A stretch of DNA of 64,000 bases from CBDAPI01 sp965248635 (GTDB lineage Bacteria; Acidobacteriota; UBA6911; RPQK01; CBDAPI01): contig OZ252114.1 of assembly GCA_965248635.1 (NCBI GenBank), forward strand, positions 372,001 through 436,000, read 5' to 3'. The notes under the pieces are model-generated. The model did not search any database, was not told the DNA's origin, and worked only from the letters and a program-made list of their open reading frames with translations. Of this stretch, positions 8,956 through 17,720 are shown piece after piece. A program made the translations under genes and the position numbers. Numbering within the stretch: the stretch's first letter is position 1; every line of letters begins with the position of its first letter.

Positions 8956-9512
8956 AGGAAGTTCTCGAGAAGCATCTTACCCGTAGGAGTAAGGATGGAT
9001 TCGGGATGGAACTGCACTCCATGAACGGGCAGGCTTTCATGCTCCAATCCCATGATCGTCCCGTCTGATGTCCAGGCGGTAACTGTCAGGCAGGAAGGCA
9101 GACTCTCTTTCTCAACCACGAGAGAGTGGTAGCGGGTCGCTTCAAAAGGCCTGGGAATCTTCGCGAATAGATCCCCCCCGTTGTGCAGGATCCGGGAAGT
9201 CTTGCCGTGCTTCAACTCCCGTGCGGCAACCACTCTGCCTCCGAAGGCCTGTCCGATGACCTGATGCCCGAGACAGACTCCGAGAATCGGCACCCGGTCG
9301 GCGAGCTCTCCTACTACCTTCAGGGATACACCCGCATCATCGGGCGTTCCGGGGCCGGGAGAAATAACGATACGCGCCGGCTCGAGATCCAGGATTCGAT
9401 CCGGTGTGATCTGGTCGTTCCGAAAAACCTCCAGGTGGCATCCGAGCTCCCCCAGGTACTGGACGAGGTTGTAGGTAAAGCTGTCGTAGTTATCCACAAC
9501 AATCACCTTCAT
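8940..9512 (-). CDS. trpG: Anthranilate synthase glutamine amidotransferase subunit
   Basis: Class I glutamine amidotransferase that supplies ammonia to TrpE. Start ATG 9512 (MKVIVVDNYDSFTYNLVQYL) overlaps the trpE stop as ATGA; the upstream frame extension is shadow. The catalytic triad is visible: Cys in GVCLGHQVIGQ and His-Glu in VQFHPESI. ISPGPGTPDDAG is the oxyanion-region glycine loop. 190 residues is the normal length. This type can double as PabA for folate synthesis; no separate pabA is seen in the window. Confidence 0.96.
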   Translation of the reverse strand: MKVIVVDNYDSFTYNLVQYLGELGCHLEVFRNDQITPDRILDLEPARIVISPGPGTPDDAGVSLKVVGELADRVPILGVCLGHQVIGQAFGGRVVAARELKHGKTSRILHNGGDLFAKIPRPFEATRYHSLVVEKESLPSCLTVTAWTSDGTIMGLEHESLPVHGVQFHPESILTPTGKMLLENFLCLKN

Positions 9513-10903
9513 CGGCCACCTCCCCGGGTAGGTCCCAGACCTTCGGACAGCTCGAGTGCACGGACCAGGGCAGCCGCCTTGCTGCGGCACTCCTGATACT
9601 CCCGGAGGGGAACCGAGTCTGCCACAATTCCAGCGCCGGCCTGCGCCGAGACTTTACCGTTTTCAAAGACCATGGTTCGAATGGCGATACAGGTGTCCAG
9701 GTTGCCACAAAAATCGATGTAACCTGCCGCCCCAGCGTAAACTCCCCGAGGCGAGGGCTCAAGCTCGTCGATGATCTCCATAGCTCGAACCTTGGGTGCT
9801 CCGGTTACCGTGCCTGCCGGGAAACATGCGGCCAGCGCATCGAACCGGTCACAATCACTGCGCAGCCGGCCCGTCAGCGAACTCACCAGATGCATCACGT
9901 GGGAGTATTTTTCGACCAACAGCAGATCCTTGACTTCCACTGATCCGTACTCGCTGACTCGTCCCAGATCGTTGCGTCCCAGATCGACCAGCATCACATG
10001 TTCCGCCTTTTCCTTTTCGTCAGCGCGCAGTTCCTTTTCCAACGCCAGTTCCTCTTCGGCGCTATGACCTCGCGGACGGGTACCGGCTATAGGCCGGTAT
10101 TCCAGGTGGGATCCCTTCACCCGCACCAGCATCTCGGGGGAGGATCCAGCTACGGAGACATCTCCCATCTTCAAGAAAAAGAGGTAGGGAGAAGGGTTGA
10201 TATAGCGAAGAGCGCGATAGACGTCGAAAGGATCTCCCTGGAAATCGGTGGTAAAACACTGGGACAAGACCACTTGAAATATGTCTCCGGCCCGGATGTA
10301 TTGCTTGGCGGCTTCTACGGCCCCACAGAAATCCTCTTTCGTGAAGTTGGACTGAAGGTCGAGGGTCGGTCTGCCCACGCCTGTCGAGGCCGTCGGAAAG
10401 AAGCCCTGGCGTTCCATCCCATGGTCGGCCAGGAGGCGACCCTCTATTTCATCCAGCTTCTCTTTTCCTTCGTGCGAGAGAATGACGATCTGGTGTTTCA
10501 CGTGATCGAAGGCCAGGACCGTCGAGTAGAAGTCCATGAGCACGGGAGAAGCACTCCAATCCGAGGAGTTTGTCGAGGGCAGGCGTTCGAGTTCCCGGAT
10601 CACGTCGTATGAGAGGACTCCCACGGCCCCCCCGGTGAACGGGGGCAATTCAGGATGAGTGGGCAGCAGGGGTGGGAACTCGCCCCTGAACTCGCGCCAG
10701 GTGCCCTGAAAGGTCCTCTCCGGATTGACTCCCAGAAAGGAGTACTGACCAATCCGCTCTCCTCCCTCCACCGATTCGAGTAGAAAAGCCCGCTCCTCGT
10801 TCCCGACGATCCTCAGGAAAGCCGAAACCGGGGTTAACCAGTCGGCCAGAAGGCTCCGATAAAACACTTTGCCCTGTGCAGTCGTCTTGATTCCTTCCAC
10901 CAT
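9509..10903 (-). CDS. trpE: Anthranilate synthase component I
   Basis: Converts chorismate and ammonia to anthranilate. From ATG 10903 (MVEGIKTTAQGKVF) the product is 464 residues. LLESVEGGERIGQYSFLG carries the tryptophan feedback site (the LLES element), and the chorismate-binding core shows SPEMLVRVKG, IAGTRPRGHSAEEELALEKEL, HVMLVDLGRNDLGRV, FPAGTVTGAPKVRAMEIIDELE and GAAGYIDFCGNLD. An in-frame TTG at 10996, preceded by GGGAGGAA, would add 31 residues encoded through a terminator hairpin. I prefer 10903, where conservation begins, but cannot exclude the longer form. First structural gene of the operon. Confidence 0.95.
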   Translation of the reverse strand: MVEGIKTTAQGKVFYRSLLADWLTPVSAFLRIVGNEERAFLLESVEGGERIGQYSFLGVNPERTFQGTWREFRGEFPPLLPTHPELPPFTGGAVGVLSYDVIRELERLPSTNSSDWSASPVLMDFYSTVLAFDHVKHQIVILSHEGKEKLDEIEGRLLADHGMERQGFFPTASTGVGRPTLDLQSNFTKEDFCGAVEAAKQYIRAGDIFQVVLSQCFTTDFQGDPFDVYRALRYINPSPYLFFLKMGDVSVAGSSPEMLVRVKGSHLEYRPIAGTRPRGHSAEEELALEKELRADEKEKAEHVMLVDLGRNDLGRVSEYGSVEVKDLLLVEKYSHVMHLVSSLTGRLRSDCDRFDALAACFPAGTVTGAPKVRAMEIIDELEPSPRGVYAGAAGYIDFCGNLDTCIAIRTMVFENGKVSAQAGAGIVADSVPLREYQECRSKAAALVRALELSEGLGPTRGGGR

Positions 10904-10924
10904 AATCTCAAACCCTGGTTCCCC

Positions 10925-10962
10925 AATAAAAAAAGCCGTGAAGGAAACTCCACGGCTTTTCT
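10925..10962 (-). terminator. Intrinsic terminator / probable trp attenuator
   Basis: On the minus strand AAAAGCCGTGGAG pairs with CTTCACGGCTTTT (13 bp, one G-U) around a TTTC loop, followed by a run of seven T. It lies in the trp leader, ~60 bases after the leader ORF stop and ~20 bases before trpE. A terminator placed between promoter and first gene implies regulated read-through. Confidence 0.82.
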
Positions 10963-11023
10963 TCCGATCTAAATCTATCTCAGCCCTTGAAAACAATTCC
11001 TCCCTTGCGGTTTCTGTCTTGTT

Positions 11024-11053
11024 TCAGATTCGCCAGAGGGTTCTGTGTTTCAT
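11024..11053 (-). CDS. Putative trp leader peptide (9 codons, one Trp)
   Basis: ATG AAA CAC AGA ACC CTC TGG CGA ATC TGA encodes MKHRTLWRI. It begins ~20 bases after the predicted -10 box, with a purine-rich TGGGGAT upstream, and lies between the promoter and the attenuator-like terminator. Classical trp leaders carry two or more tandem Trp codons; this one has a single Trp, and no convincing antiterminator pairing was found by eye. The call rests mainly on position. Confidence 0.4.
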   Translation of the reverse strand: MKHRTLWRI

Positions 11054-11072
11054 GCTGTGATCCCCACTGAAA

Positions 11073-11102
11073 AGAATAGAGACGGGGTGGAAAGAAAGTC
11101 AA
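11073..11102 (-). promoter_or_regulatory. Predicted trp operon promoter
   Basis: On the minus strand TTGACT (11097-11102) and TATTCT (11073-11078) are separated by 18 bases, a sigma-70-type arrangement. The -35 box starts 9 bases after the rho stop codon, so the trp operon can be started independently of rho. The leader ORF begins 19 bases downstream of the -10 box. Confidence 0.6.
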
Positions 11103-11110
11103 GTCTCTTT

Positions 11111-12388
11111 TTAGCCCCCTGACATCGCGCTCAGGAAATCGGCGTTACTCTTGGTCTTGCCCAGCTTATCGATAAGGAGCTCCATCGATTCGGTGACCGA
11201 GAGCGGATTGAGCACCTTGCGCAGGACCCACACCCGGTTGAGTTCCTCCTTGCTGAGAAGCAGGTCTTCCTTCCGAGTTCCTGACTTGTTGATATCGATG
11301 GCGGGGAAGACTCTCTTGTCAACGAGTTTTCGATCCAGGTGCAACTCCATGTTTCCGGTGCCTTTGAACTCCTCGAAGATGACGTCATCCATGCGGCTGC
11401 CGGTGTCGACGAGGGCCGTTGCCATGATGGTCAGACTGCCTCCCTCTTCGATGTTACGAGCGGCCCCAAAGAATCGCTTCGGTCGCTGCAGAGCATTTGA
11501 ATCGACACCACCGGAAAGGACCTTTCCGGAGGGCGGAACAATCGTGTTGTAGGCTCGAGCCAGGCGCGTAACGGAGTCGAGAAGAATCACCACATCCTTC
11601 TTGTGTTCGACCAGCCGTTTGGCTTTCTCGAGGACCATCTCGGCGACCTGAACATGCCGGGTTGCGGGCTCGTCAAAGGTAGAACTGATGACCTCTCCCT
11701 TGACCGATCGCTCCATATCGGTCACCTCTTCCGGACGCTCATCGATCAGCAGAACGATCAGGACCATCTCGGGATGATTGGCGGTGACTGAATTGGCAAG
11801 GCTTTGAAGGATCATCGTTTTTCCGGCCCGCGGAGGCGAAACGATCAGCCCCCTTTGCCCCATCCCAATGGGAGTCAGGAGATCCATAACGCGCCCGCTG
11901 AGATTTTCCTTGATGGTCTCGAGACCGATGCGCTGATCGGGATAAATCGGAGTGAGGTTCTCAAAGAAGGTACGCTCGCGGGCCACATCGGGGTGTTCGA
12001 AATTGATGGCTTCGACCTTGATCAGGGCAAAATAACGCTCACCTTCTTTGGGTGGGCGGACCTGACCGGACACGGTATCTCCTGTATGCAGATCGAACTT
12101 CCGTATCTGGGAAGGGGAGACATAGATGTCATCGGGTCCGGGAAGGTAGTTGTATTCGGGTGCTCTCAGGAAACCAAAACCGTCGGGAAGAGTTTCCAGA
12201 ACCCCCTCCGAGAAGATCAGGCCACTTCGTTCGGTCTGGGCCTTGAGGATCTGAAAGATCAACTCCTGCTTGCGCATCCCACTGGCGCCATCAATCTCAA
12301 GATCCTGGGCAATCTGATTCAGGGCCTGTATGTTCAGATCCTTGAGTTCCTTGATATTCAGTGATTCCGCTGTCTTGGTGTCACTCAT
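11111..12388 (-). CDS. rho: Transcription termination factor Rho
   Basis: Hexameric RNA-dependent ATPase that ends transcription of untranslated RNA. The 425-residue protein has a Rho_N segment (IKELKDLNIQALNQIAQDL) at 12-50, the cold-shock RNA-binding fold with LPDGFGFLR near 66, Walker A SPPRAGKTMILQ near 185, Walker B VVILLDSVTRLARAYNT, the Q-loop region SGGVDSNALQRPKRFFGAARN and the R-loop region LVDTGSRMDDVIFEEFKGTGN. There is no long insertion, unlike in many actinobacteria. The gene follows engB by way of a triplicated 15-base ribosome-site/start unit. Confidence 0.98.
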   Translation of the reverse strand: MSDTKTAESLNIKELKDLNIQALNQIAQDLEIDGASGMRKQELIFQILKAQTERSGLIFSEGVLETLPDGFGFLRAPEYNYLPGPDDIYVSPSQIRKFDLHTGDTVSGQVRPPKEGERYFALIKVEAINFEHPDVARERTFFENLTPIYPDQRIGLETIKENLSGRVMDLLTPIGMGQRGLIVSPPRAGKTMILQSLANSVTANHPEMVLIVLLIDERPEEVTDMERSVKGEVISSTFDEPATRHVQVAEMVLEKAKRLVEHKKDVVILLDSVTRLARAYNTIVPPSGKVLSGGVDSNALQRPKRFFGAARNIEEGGSLTIMATALVDTGSRMDDVIFEEFKGTGNMELHLDRKLVDKRVFPAIDINKSGTRKEDLLLSKEELNRVWVLRKVLNPLSVTESMELLIDKLGKTKSNADFLSAMSGG

Positions 12389-12430
12389 GATTCAAACCTC
12401 CATGATTCAAACCTCCATGATTCAAACCTC
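12386..12430 (-). repeat. Triplicated 15-bp unit carrying Shine-Dalgarno and start codon
   Basis: Three perfect copies of GAGGTTTGAATCATG (minus strand) span the engB end and the rho start. The first GAGGTTTGA is the last two codons and stop of engB. Each later copy turns the ATG into a three-codon cistron ATG-GAG-GTT-TGA (12418-12407 and 12403-12392), and the third ATG starts rho. Three tandem ribosome sites and starts therefore precede rho. Confidence 0.95.
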
Positions 12431-12991
12431 TTTGATGATTCGCCAGAGTTCCTTCTTGCCTTCTCCGGTCCGCGAGGAATAGGCAATCAAGCTGTTGCTT
12501 TCCAGGGATCTCTCTATCTGCTCGAGAAAACGCAGACGCCGACTCGATCTGACCTTGTCGATCTTGGTGGCAACGACCTGTACGGGGATCTCGTAGGAAT
12601 CCAGATATTCCCTCATCACTGTGTCCAGACTGGCCGGCTCGCGTCGCGAGTCAACGATCAGAATTGCGAGTTTGATGCGCCCATCCAATTCCAGGAAGTT
12701 CCCGATCAACCTCTGCCAACCCGCGCGCATCAGCTTGGAGGCCCGGGCGTATCCATAGCCGGGGAGATCGGCGAAAATCCATTGATTATTGATGTTGAAT
12801 AGATTGATGGTCCTCGTCCGACCGGGGGTCGAACTTGTATGGGCCAGTTTCTTCCGCCCCACCAGACTGTTGATCAGGCTCGACTTTCCTACATTTGATC
12901 GACCGGCAAAGACCACCCTGGGGAGGTCGGGTGCGCGACCGGCTTCCTTTACATTCGCTCCAGCGAGCGAAGTCACAAACGTGCACTCCAC
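12422..12991 (-). CDS. engB: Ribosome biogenesis GTPase EngB/YsxC
   Basis: Small GTPase needed for late 50S subunit assembly. The 189-residue protein has G1 AGRSNVGKSSLIN, the switch region SSTPGRTRTINLF, G3 FADLPGYGYA, G4 VATKIDKV and G5 YSSRTGEG, all in canonical order for the TrmE-Era-EngA-EngB family. It lies between lon and rho on the same strand. Its last codons are the seed of the 15-bp repeat that precedes rho, so rho may be translated partly by reinitiation after engB. Confidence 0.96.
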   Translation of the reverse strand: MECTFVTSLAGANVKEAGRAPDLPRVVFAGRSNVGKSSLINSLVGRKKLAHTSSTPGRTRTINLFNINNQWIFADLPGYGYARASKLMRAGWQRLIGNFLELDGRIKLAILIVDSRREPASLDTVMREYLDSYEIPVQVVATKIDKVRSSRRLRFLEQIERSLESNSLIAYSSRTGEGKKELWRIIKEV

Positions 12992-13147
12992 AGTTCCTCA
13001 CCGAAGATTTACGGAAGGGAGTACCTTGTATCTAATCCTTAGTATTGATGAAAGTGAGTACTCAGTGTCTGCGCCGCCTCTGGGGCGTCACCTGATATCT
13101 GAATCCGTGAGAGCCTTGAAGGCTCTACCATGGGAATGCGTTCTTAC

Positions 13148-15577
13148 TTACTGATGGACTCCCGGCCGGTCGCCACCTTCCATTGTGGGCGGCAGCGGCC
13201 TGCTTACATATTCGTCCCCGTCTGCCGGCACCAGCGGTGAACTGACGAGGGCCAGTTCCAGAACATCGTCCATTTGCTCGACATACGTGAACTCTAGCTC
13301 TTTCCGAACCAACTCGGGGATATCTCTCATATCCTTCCGATTCTCCTCCGGAAGCAAAATCGTTTTGATCCCGGCCCGATGCGCCGCCAGAACCTTCTCT
13401 TTCACTCCACCGACGGGCATAATGCGACCGCGAAGCGTAATCTCGCCCGTCATCGCAATGTCGCGGTTCACCGGGATCCCCGTGAGTGAAGATGTCATGG
13501 CAGTCGCCAGAGTGATTCCCGCAGAAGGGCCATCTTTCGGAATGGCACCCTCTGGCACGTGCACATGGATGTCGAAGATCTTGTGAAAGTCCTTGTTCAA
13601 CCCGTATTGCTTGGCGCGGGAGCGAACAAAAGAGAGAGCGGCCTTGGCCGATTCCTGCATCACTTCTCCCAGCTTGCCGGTAAGCAGCAGGTCCCCCTTA
13701 CCCTCCATGGTGCTGCACTCGGTTAGCAGGACTTCGCCACCCATCTCGGTCCAGGCCAGCCCCGTCGCGAGACCGACCTCATTTGTCTCAGAGGCCATCT
13801 GGTTGCGGTACTTGGCAGGACCCAGAAGGTCGACCACAGCTGCCTCGTCGACATCGAACTTGAAATTGGCAATCTTACCCTTTCCGCTTTGGACAACTTT
13901 GCGGGCAAGTTTCCGACAGATGCGTCCAATCTCCCTCTCCACGTTTCGCACACCCGATTCGCGAGTGTAGCCCCGGATGATCTTCTGAATAGACTCAGGC
14001 AGAAAGACCACCCTGGAGTTCTTGAGCCCCTTCAGTTCCTTTTGTTTCGGGATCAGAAAGAGTTCGGCGATCTGCGACTTGTCGTACTCCGTGTATCCGG
14101 ACAGGGGGATAATCTCCATGCGGTCCTGCAGCGGCCGCGGAACGGTATGGAGAACGTTGGCCGTGCAGATAAACAGTACCTGTGACAGATCCAGCTCCGT
14201 GTCGAGATAGTGATCGACAAAGGTTGCGTTGTGTTCCGGATCAAGAACCTCCATCAGTGCCGCAGAGGGATCGCCTCGGAAGTCCATGCTCATCTTGTCA
14301 ATCTCGTCGAGGAGCATCACGGGATTCTTGGTGCCGGCCCTTTTCATCATCTGGACGATCTGGCCCGGCAGAGCTCCAATATAGGTCCTTCGATGTCCTC
14401 GAATCTCCGCCTCATCACGCACACCGCCGAGGGACAACCTGACAAACTTCCGTCCCATCGCCCTGGCAATGGACCGACCCAGAGAGGTCTTCCCCACTCC
14501 CGGCGGTCCCGTAAAACAGAGAATGGAACCCTGATTCTTCTTCCTGGAAAGCTGGCGGACGGCCAGGAACTCGAGAACCCGCTCCTTCACATCTTCCAGC
14601 CCATAATGATCCGCGTCCAGGATCTTTTCGGCCTTCTTAATGTCCCGGATCTCCCGACTTTTCTTGCTCCAGGGAACTGAAATCAGCCAGTCCAGGTAGG
14701 TCCGGCTCACCGTCGTCTCGGCGCTCATGGGAGGCATTTGCTCAAGTCTTCGGATCTCGGCATCGGCCTTCTGCCTGGCATCCGGCGGAAGCTGGGCCTC
14801 TTCGATTTTCTCCTTGAGCTCCTCGATTTCGTCTTTGTCGTTTCTCCCCAGCTCTTTTTGAATCGCCTTGATCTTCTCGTTCAGATAGTACTCACGCTGG
14901 GCCTTTTCCATCTGCTTCCGGACTCTTCCCTGAATGGATTTGTCCATCTTGATCTTTTCGATTTCGACCTCGATCAGATCGCAGATCTTTTCCATCCGCT
15001 CAATCGGATCCGTGATTTCGAGCAGCAACTGTTTTTCTTCCACCGAAACCGGGAGATTAGCAGCCACACTGTCGGCCAGGCGTTCGTCTTCAGCGCTCTG
15101 CACCGCCTGAATGACGGCTTCATAGTTGACATTGGGGTCGAGCTTGGAGAACTGCTCGAAGAGATTGTGTAGTCGCTTGGTCAAGACGGCCAGTTTTGCT
15201 TCCGAGACCTCAACCGTCGGAAAAGCCTTGACTTCGGCGACAAAGTACCCCTGCCGGCTGGCCACGCGGATGGTCCGGGCCCGCCTCATGCCCTCGACCA
15301 GCACCCGAATGTTGCCGTCGGGAAGCTTCAGGCTCTGCACAATGGCCGCAACCGTCCCCACCTGGAATATGCCCTCCGGAGCGGGGTCATCTTCGGTGGC
15401 ATCCATCTGAGTCGCAAGATAGATTCTCTTGTCACCCTGAAGAGCCTTCTCGAGGGCCAGGACAGATGAAGTCCGGCCAATCACGAAGGGCACCATCATG
15501 TGAGGAAAGACCACTACATCCCGAATGGGCACCATCGGGCAAATGTATCTAGTCTCGTCGAGCTCTGCTTTAACCAT
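13148..15577 (-). CDS. lon: ATP-dependent protease Lon
   Basis: Cytosolic AAA+ protease that degrades damaged and regulatory proteins. The 809 residues cover the LON substrate domain (1-~200, with CPMVPIRDVVVFPHMMVPF), the helical linker, Walker A CFTGPPGVGKTSLG near 355, Walker B MLLDEIDKM, and the protease domain whose catalytic Ser lies in PKDGPSAGITLATA, with the paired Lys in GGVKEKVLAAHRAG. The C-terminus ends in a short polar tail. The block order tig-clpP-clpX-lon is common in bacteria and groups the folding and proteolysis machinery. No CIRCE element was found upstream. Confidence 0.98.
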   Translation of the reverse strand: MVKAELDETRYICPMVPIRDVVVFPHMMVPFVIGRTSSVLALEKALQGDKRIYLATQMDATEDDPAPEGIFQVGTVAAIVQSLKLPDGNIRVLVEGMRRARTIRVASRQGYFVAEVKAFPTVEVSEAKLAVLTKRLHNLFEQFSKLDPNVNYEAVIQAVQSAEDERLADSVAANLPVSVEEKQLLLEITDPIERMEKICDLIEVEIEKIKMDKSIQGRVRKQMEKAQREYYLNEKIKAIQKELGRNDKDEIEELKEKIEEAQLPPDARQKADAEIRRLEQMPPMSAETTVSRTYLDWLISVPWSKKSREIRDIKKAEKILDADHYGLEDVKERVLEFLAVRQLSRKKNQGSILCFTGPPGVGKTSLGRSIARAMGRKFVRLSLGGVRDEAEIRGHRRTYIGALPGQIVQMMKRAGTKNPVMLLDEIDKMSMDFRGDPSAALMEVLDPEHNATFVDHYLDTELDLSQVLFICTANVLHTVPRPLQDRMEIIPLSGYTEYDKSQIAELFLIPKQKELKGLKNSRVVFLPESIQKIIRGYTRESGVRNVEREIGRICRKLARKVVQSGKGKIANFKFDVDEAAVVDLLGPAKYRNQMASETNEVGLATGLAWTEMGGEVLLTECSTMEGKGDLLLTGKLGEVMQESAKAALSFVRSRAKQYGLNKDFHKIFDIHVHVPEGAIPKDGPSAGITLATAMTSSLTGIPVNRDIAMTGEITLRGRIMPVGGVKEKVLAAHRAGIKTILLPEENRKDMRDIPELVRKELEFTYVEQMDDVLELALVSSPLVPADGDEYVSRPLPPTMEGGDRPGVHQ

Positions 15578-15720
15578 TCCGGTTCTAGTTCCTGCTACGA
15601 GTTTCCTACAACCTTAGACTTCCTTCGAGCCCAACCGTTTCAAAAATCCCATGGTCTGGGTTTCTGTGATGGAAGTCCGGAACTCGGAAAGAGCGAACTG
15701 GCGAGAGATGTCGGTCGGAA

Positions 15721-16962
15721 TTACCCGGCCTTTTCCAGGAGTTTGAACACAACCTCCTTGTTTTCAACCATCTCTCGGGTCACTACGAACTCCTTTACGT
15801 TCTTGGAGCTGGGAAGTTCGTACATCAAATCTAACATAAGATCTTCAGTGATCAAGCGCAAGCCGCGTGCTCCGATTTTCCGCTCCATCGCCAACTCCGC
15901 GATCGCCTCCAGAGCGGCTTCGGTGAAGCGGAGGGCCACATTCTCAAACTCGAACATGCGCTGGTACTGTTTCGTCAACGCGTTCGCCGGCTTAGTCAGA
16001 ATCTCCACCAACGCTCCCTTGTCAAGATGATGGAGGGTGCATATGACAGGCAGGCGTCCCACAAACTCCGGTATCAGGCCGTACATGATGAGATCCTCGG
16101 GCCGGACGTGAGACAACACGTCTGCTTCGATGGCCTTTTGCCAGCGGCTTTCCGATGCACCCGAGCGGAACCCGAGAGTGGACTTTCCGAGTCGTTTTCG
16201 AATGCTCTTGTCCAGACCCACAAAAGCTCCACCGCAAACGAAGAGGATGTTCGTCGTGTCAATCTGGACAAACTCCTGATGGGGATGCTTGCGGCCTCCC
16301 TGGGGTGGGACGTTGGCAACCGTGCCTTCCAGGATCTTGAGCAGGGCCTGCTGCACACCCTCCCCGGAAACGTCACGGGTTATGGACGGGTTCTCGTCCT
16401 TACGCGAAATCTTGTCAATCTCATCGATGTAGATAATCCCCTGCATGCAGCGCTCTCGGTCGCCCCCGGCCGCCTGCAGCAACTTGAGGATGATGTTTTC
16501 CACATCTTCTCCCACATACCCAGCTTCCGTTAGAGTCGTTGCATCCACGATGGCAAAAGGTACGGAGAGCATTCGGGCAAGCGTCTGGGCCAGGAGCGTT
16601 TTTCCGGTCCCGGTTGGGCCGATCAGCAGCACGTTGCTCTTAGCGAGCTCTACATCCTGATGGCGGCGAGTTCCCATCTTGAGTCGCTTGTAGTGATTGT
16701 AGACGGCCACCGCCAGCTTCTTCTTGGAGAGGTCCTGGCCGATGACGTACTGGTCGAGAAACCCTCGGACTTCGGCTGGTTTCGGGAGTTTGTCCTGTAG
16801 CCCGGATGCTTCCGATGCAAGATCATCTGAAATGATCTCGTTGCAAACGTCGACGCACTCGTCACAGATGAAGACTGTGGGTCCGGCTATGAGCTTCTTA
16901 ACGTCGTTCTGGCTCTTGTTGCAAAAGGAACAACGAAGGACCTCTTCACTTTCTTTCTTCAC
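15721..16962 (-). CDS. clpX: ATP-dependent unfoldase ClpX
   Basis: Hexameric AAA+ unfoldase that feeds ClpP. The 413-residue protein opens with the zinc-binding domain (CSFCNKSQ and FICDECVDVC), then Walker A LIGPTGTGKTLLAQTLA, Walker B IIYIDEIDKI, the GYVGEDVEN pore-1 loop, sensor-1 ILFVCGGAF and the sensor-2 stretch IGARGLR. An IGF-type ClpP-docking loop is expected near LGKSTLGFRSG, where the visible LGF fits. It lies directly downstream of clpP. Confidence 0.98.
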   Translation of the reverse strand: MKKESEEVLRCSFCNKSQNDVKKLIAGPTVFICDECVDVCNEIISDDLASEASGLQDKLPKPAEVRGFLDQYVIGQDLSKKKLAVAVYNHYKRLKMGTRRHQDVELAKSNVLLIGPTGTGKTLLAQTLARMLSVPFAIVDATTLTEAGYVGEDVENIILKLLQAAGGDRERCMQGIIYIDEIDKISRKDENPSITRDVSGEGVQQALLKILEGTVANVPPQGGRKHPHQEFVQIDTTNILFVCGGAFVGLDKSIRKRLGKSTLGFRSGASESRWQKAIEADVLSHVRPEDLIMYGLIPEFVGRLPVICTLHHLDKGALVEILTKPANALTKQYQRMFEFENVALRFTEAALEAIAELAMERKIGARGLRLITEDLMLDLMYELPSSKNVKEFVVTREMVENKEVVFKLLEKAG

Positions 16963-17060
16963 TTGGAACTACCCCTGCTCGCTCGAGCCACAACCACCGG
17001 AGCGACACACCAGACACAGAAACAACCTCAAAAGACAGGACAGATGGGACCGATCGGCCA

Positions 17061-17648
17061 CTACGTGTGCTTCTCGATGATCAGATCAATAATACCATAC
17101 TCCTTTGCCTGGTCGGCATTCATTATGTAGTCACGATCGAGGTCTCGCTCAATCTTTTTCAGGTCTTTTCCCGTGTGTTTCGAGAGGATTTTGTTCGTCA
17201 TCTCACGCATGCGAAGAATCTCTCTGGCGTGGATATCGATGTCAGTCGCCTGACCGGAAAGACCGGCCATGGCGGGCTGGTGGATCAGAATTCTGCTGTT
17301 GGGCAAAGCGAAGCGCTTTCCGGAAGTCCCGGCAGCCAGGAGAAGAGCACCCATCGAAGCAGCCTGACCGATGCAAATAGTGGTCAAGTCGTTCTTCACA
17401 AACTGCATCGTGTCGTAGATGGCCAGGCCGGCAGTAATCGACCCCCCGGGTGAATTGATGTAGAGGGAGATGTCACGATCCGGGTCCTCAGCCTCCAGGA
17501 ACAACAATTGGGCCGTCACCAGATTGGCCATATTGTCATCGATCGGGGTGCCCAGGAAAATGATGTTGTCCTTGAGCAGCCGCGAAAAAATGTCAAACGC
17601 ACGCTCCCCTCGGTTGGTCTGTTCGACAACCATCGGAATCAACGTCAT
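17061..17648 (-). CDS. clpP: ATP-dependent Clp protease proteolytic subunit
   Basis: Tetradecameric serine peptidase that partners ClpX. Start ATG 17648 gives MTLIPMVVEQTNRGERAFDI, the usual beginning, and 195 residues; the ~21 extra upstream residues are not conserved. The triad is seen as Ser in IGQAASMGALLLA, His in ILIHQPAMAG and Asp in the ERDLDRDYIM region. YINSPGGSITAGLAIYDTM is the conserved handle-side segment. It lies 72 bases after tig and 98 bases before clpX on the same strand. Confidence 0.97.
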   Translation of the reverse strand: MTLIPMVVEQTNRGERAFDIFSRLLKDNIIFLGTPIDDNMANLVTAQLLFLEAEDPDRDISLYINSPGGSITAGLAIYDTMQFVKNDLTTICIGQAASMGALLLAAGTSGKRFALPNSRILIHQPAMAGLSGQATDIDIHAREILRMREMTNKILSKHTGKDLKKIERDLDRDYIMNADQAKEYGIIDLIIEKHT

Positions 17649-17720
17649 GCCTTTAACCTTTCCGCCCAAAACGCGGGGAAGAGGCTCGAGCTCTCGCCGG
17701 CGAGCCAGCACCCAATTGAA

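Noticed and set aside
13108..13127. AGAGCC-TTGA-AGGCTC hairpin between lon and engB as a terminator
   Set aside because: The stem is short and no T-run follows on either strand.
15578..15720. CIRCE or other heat-shock operator before lon, clpX or tig
   Set aside because: No TTAGCACTC-N9-GAGTGCTAA or similar palindrome was found, and no convincing sigma-32 boxes.
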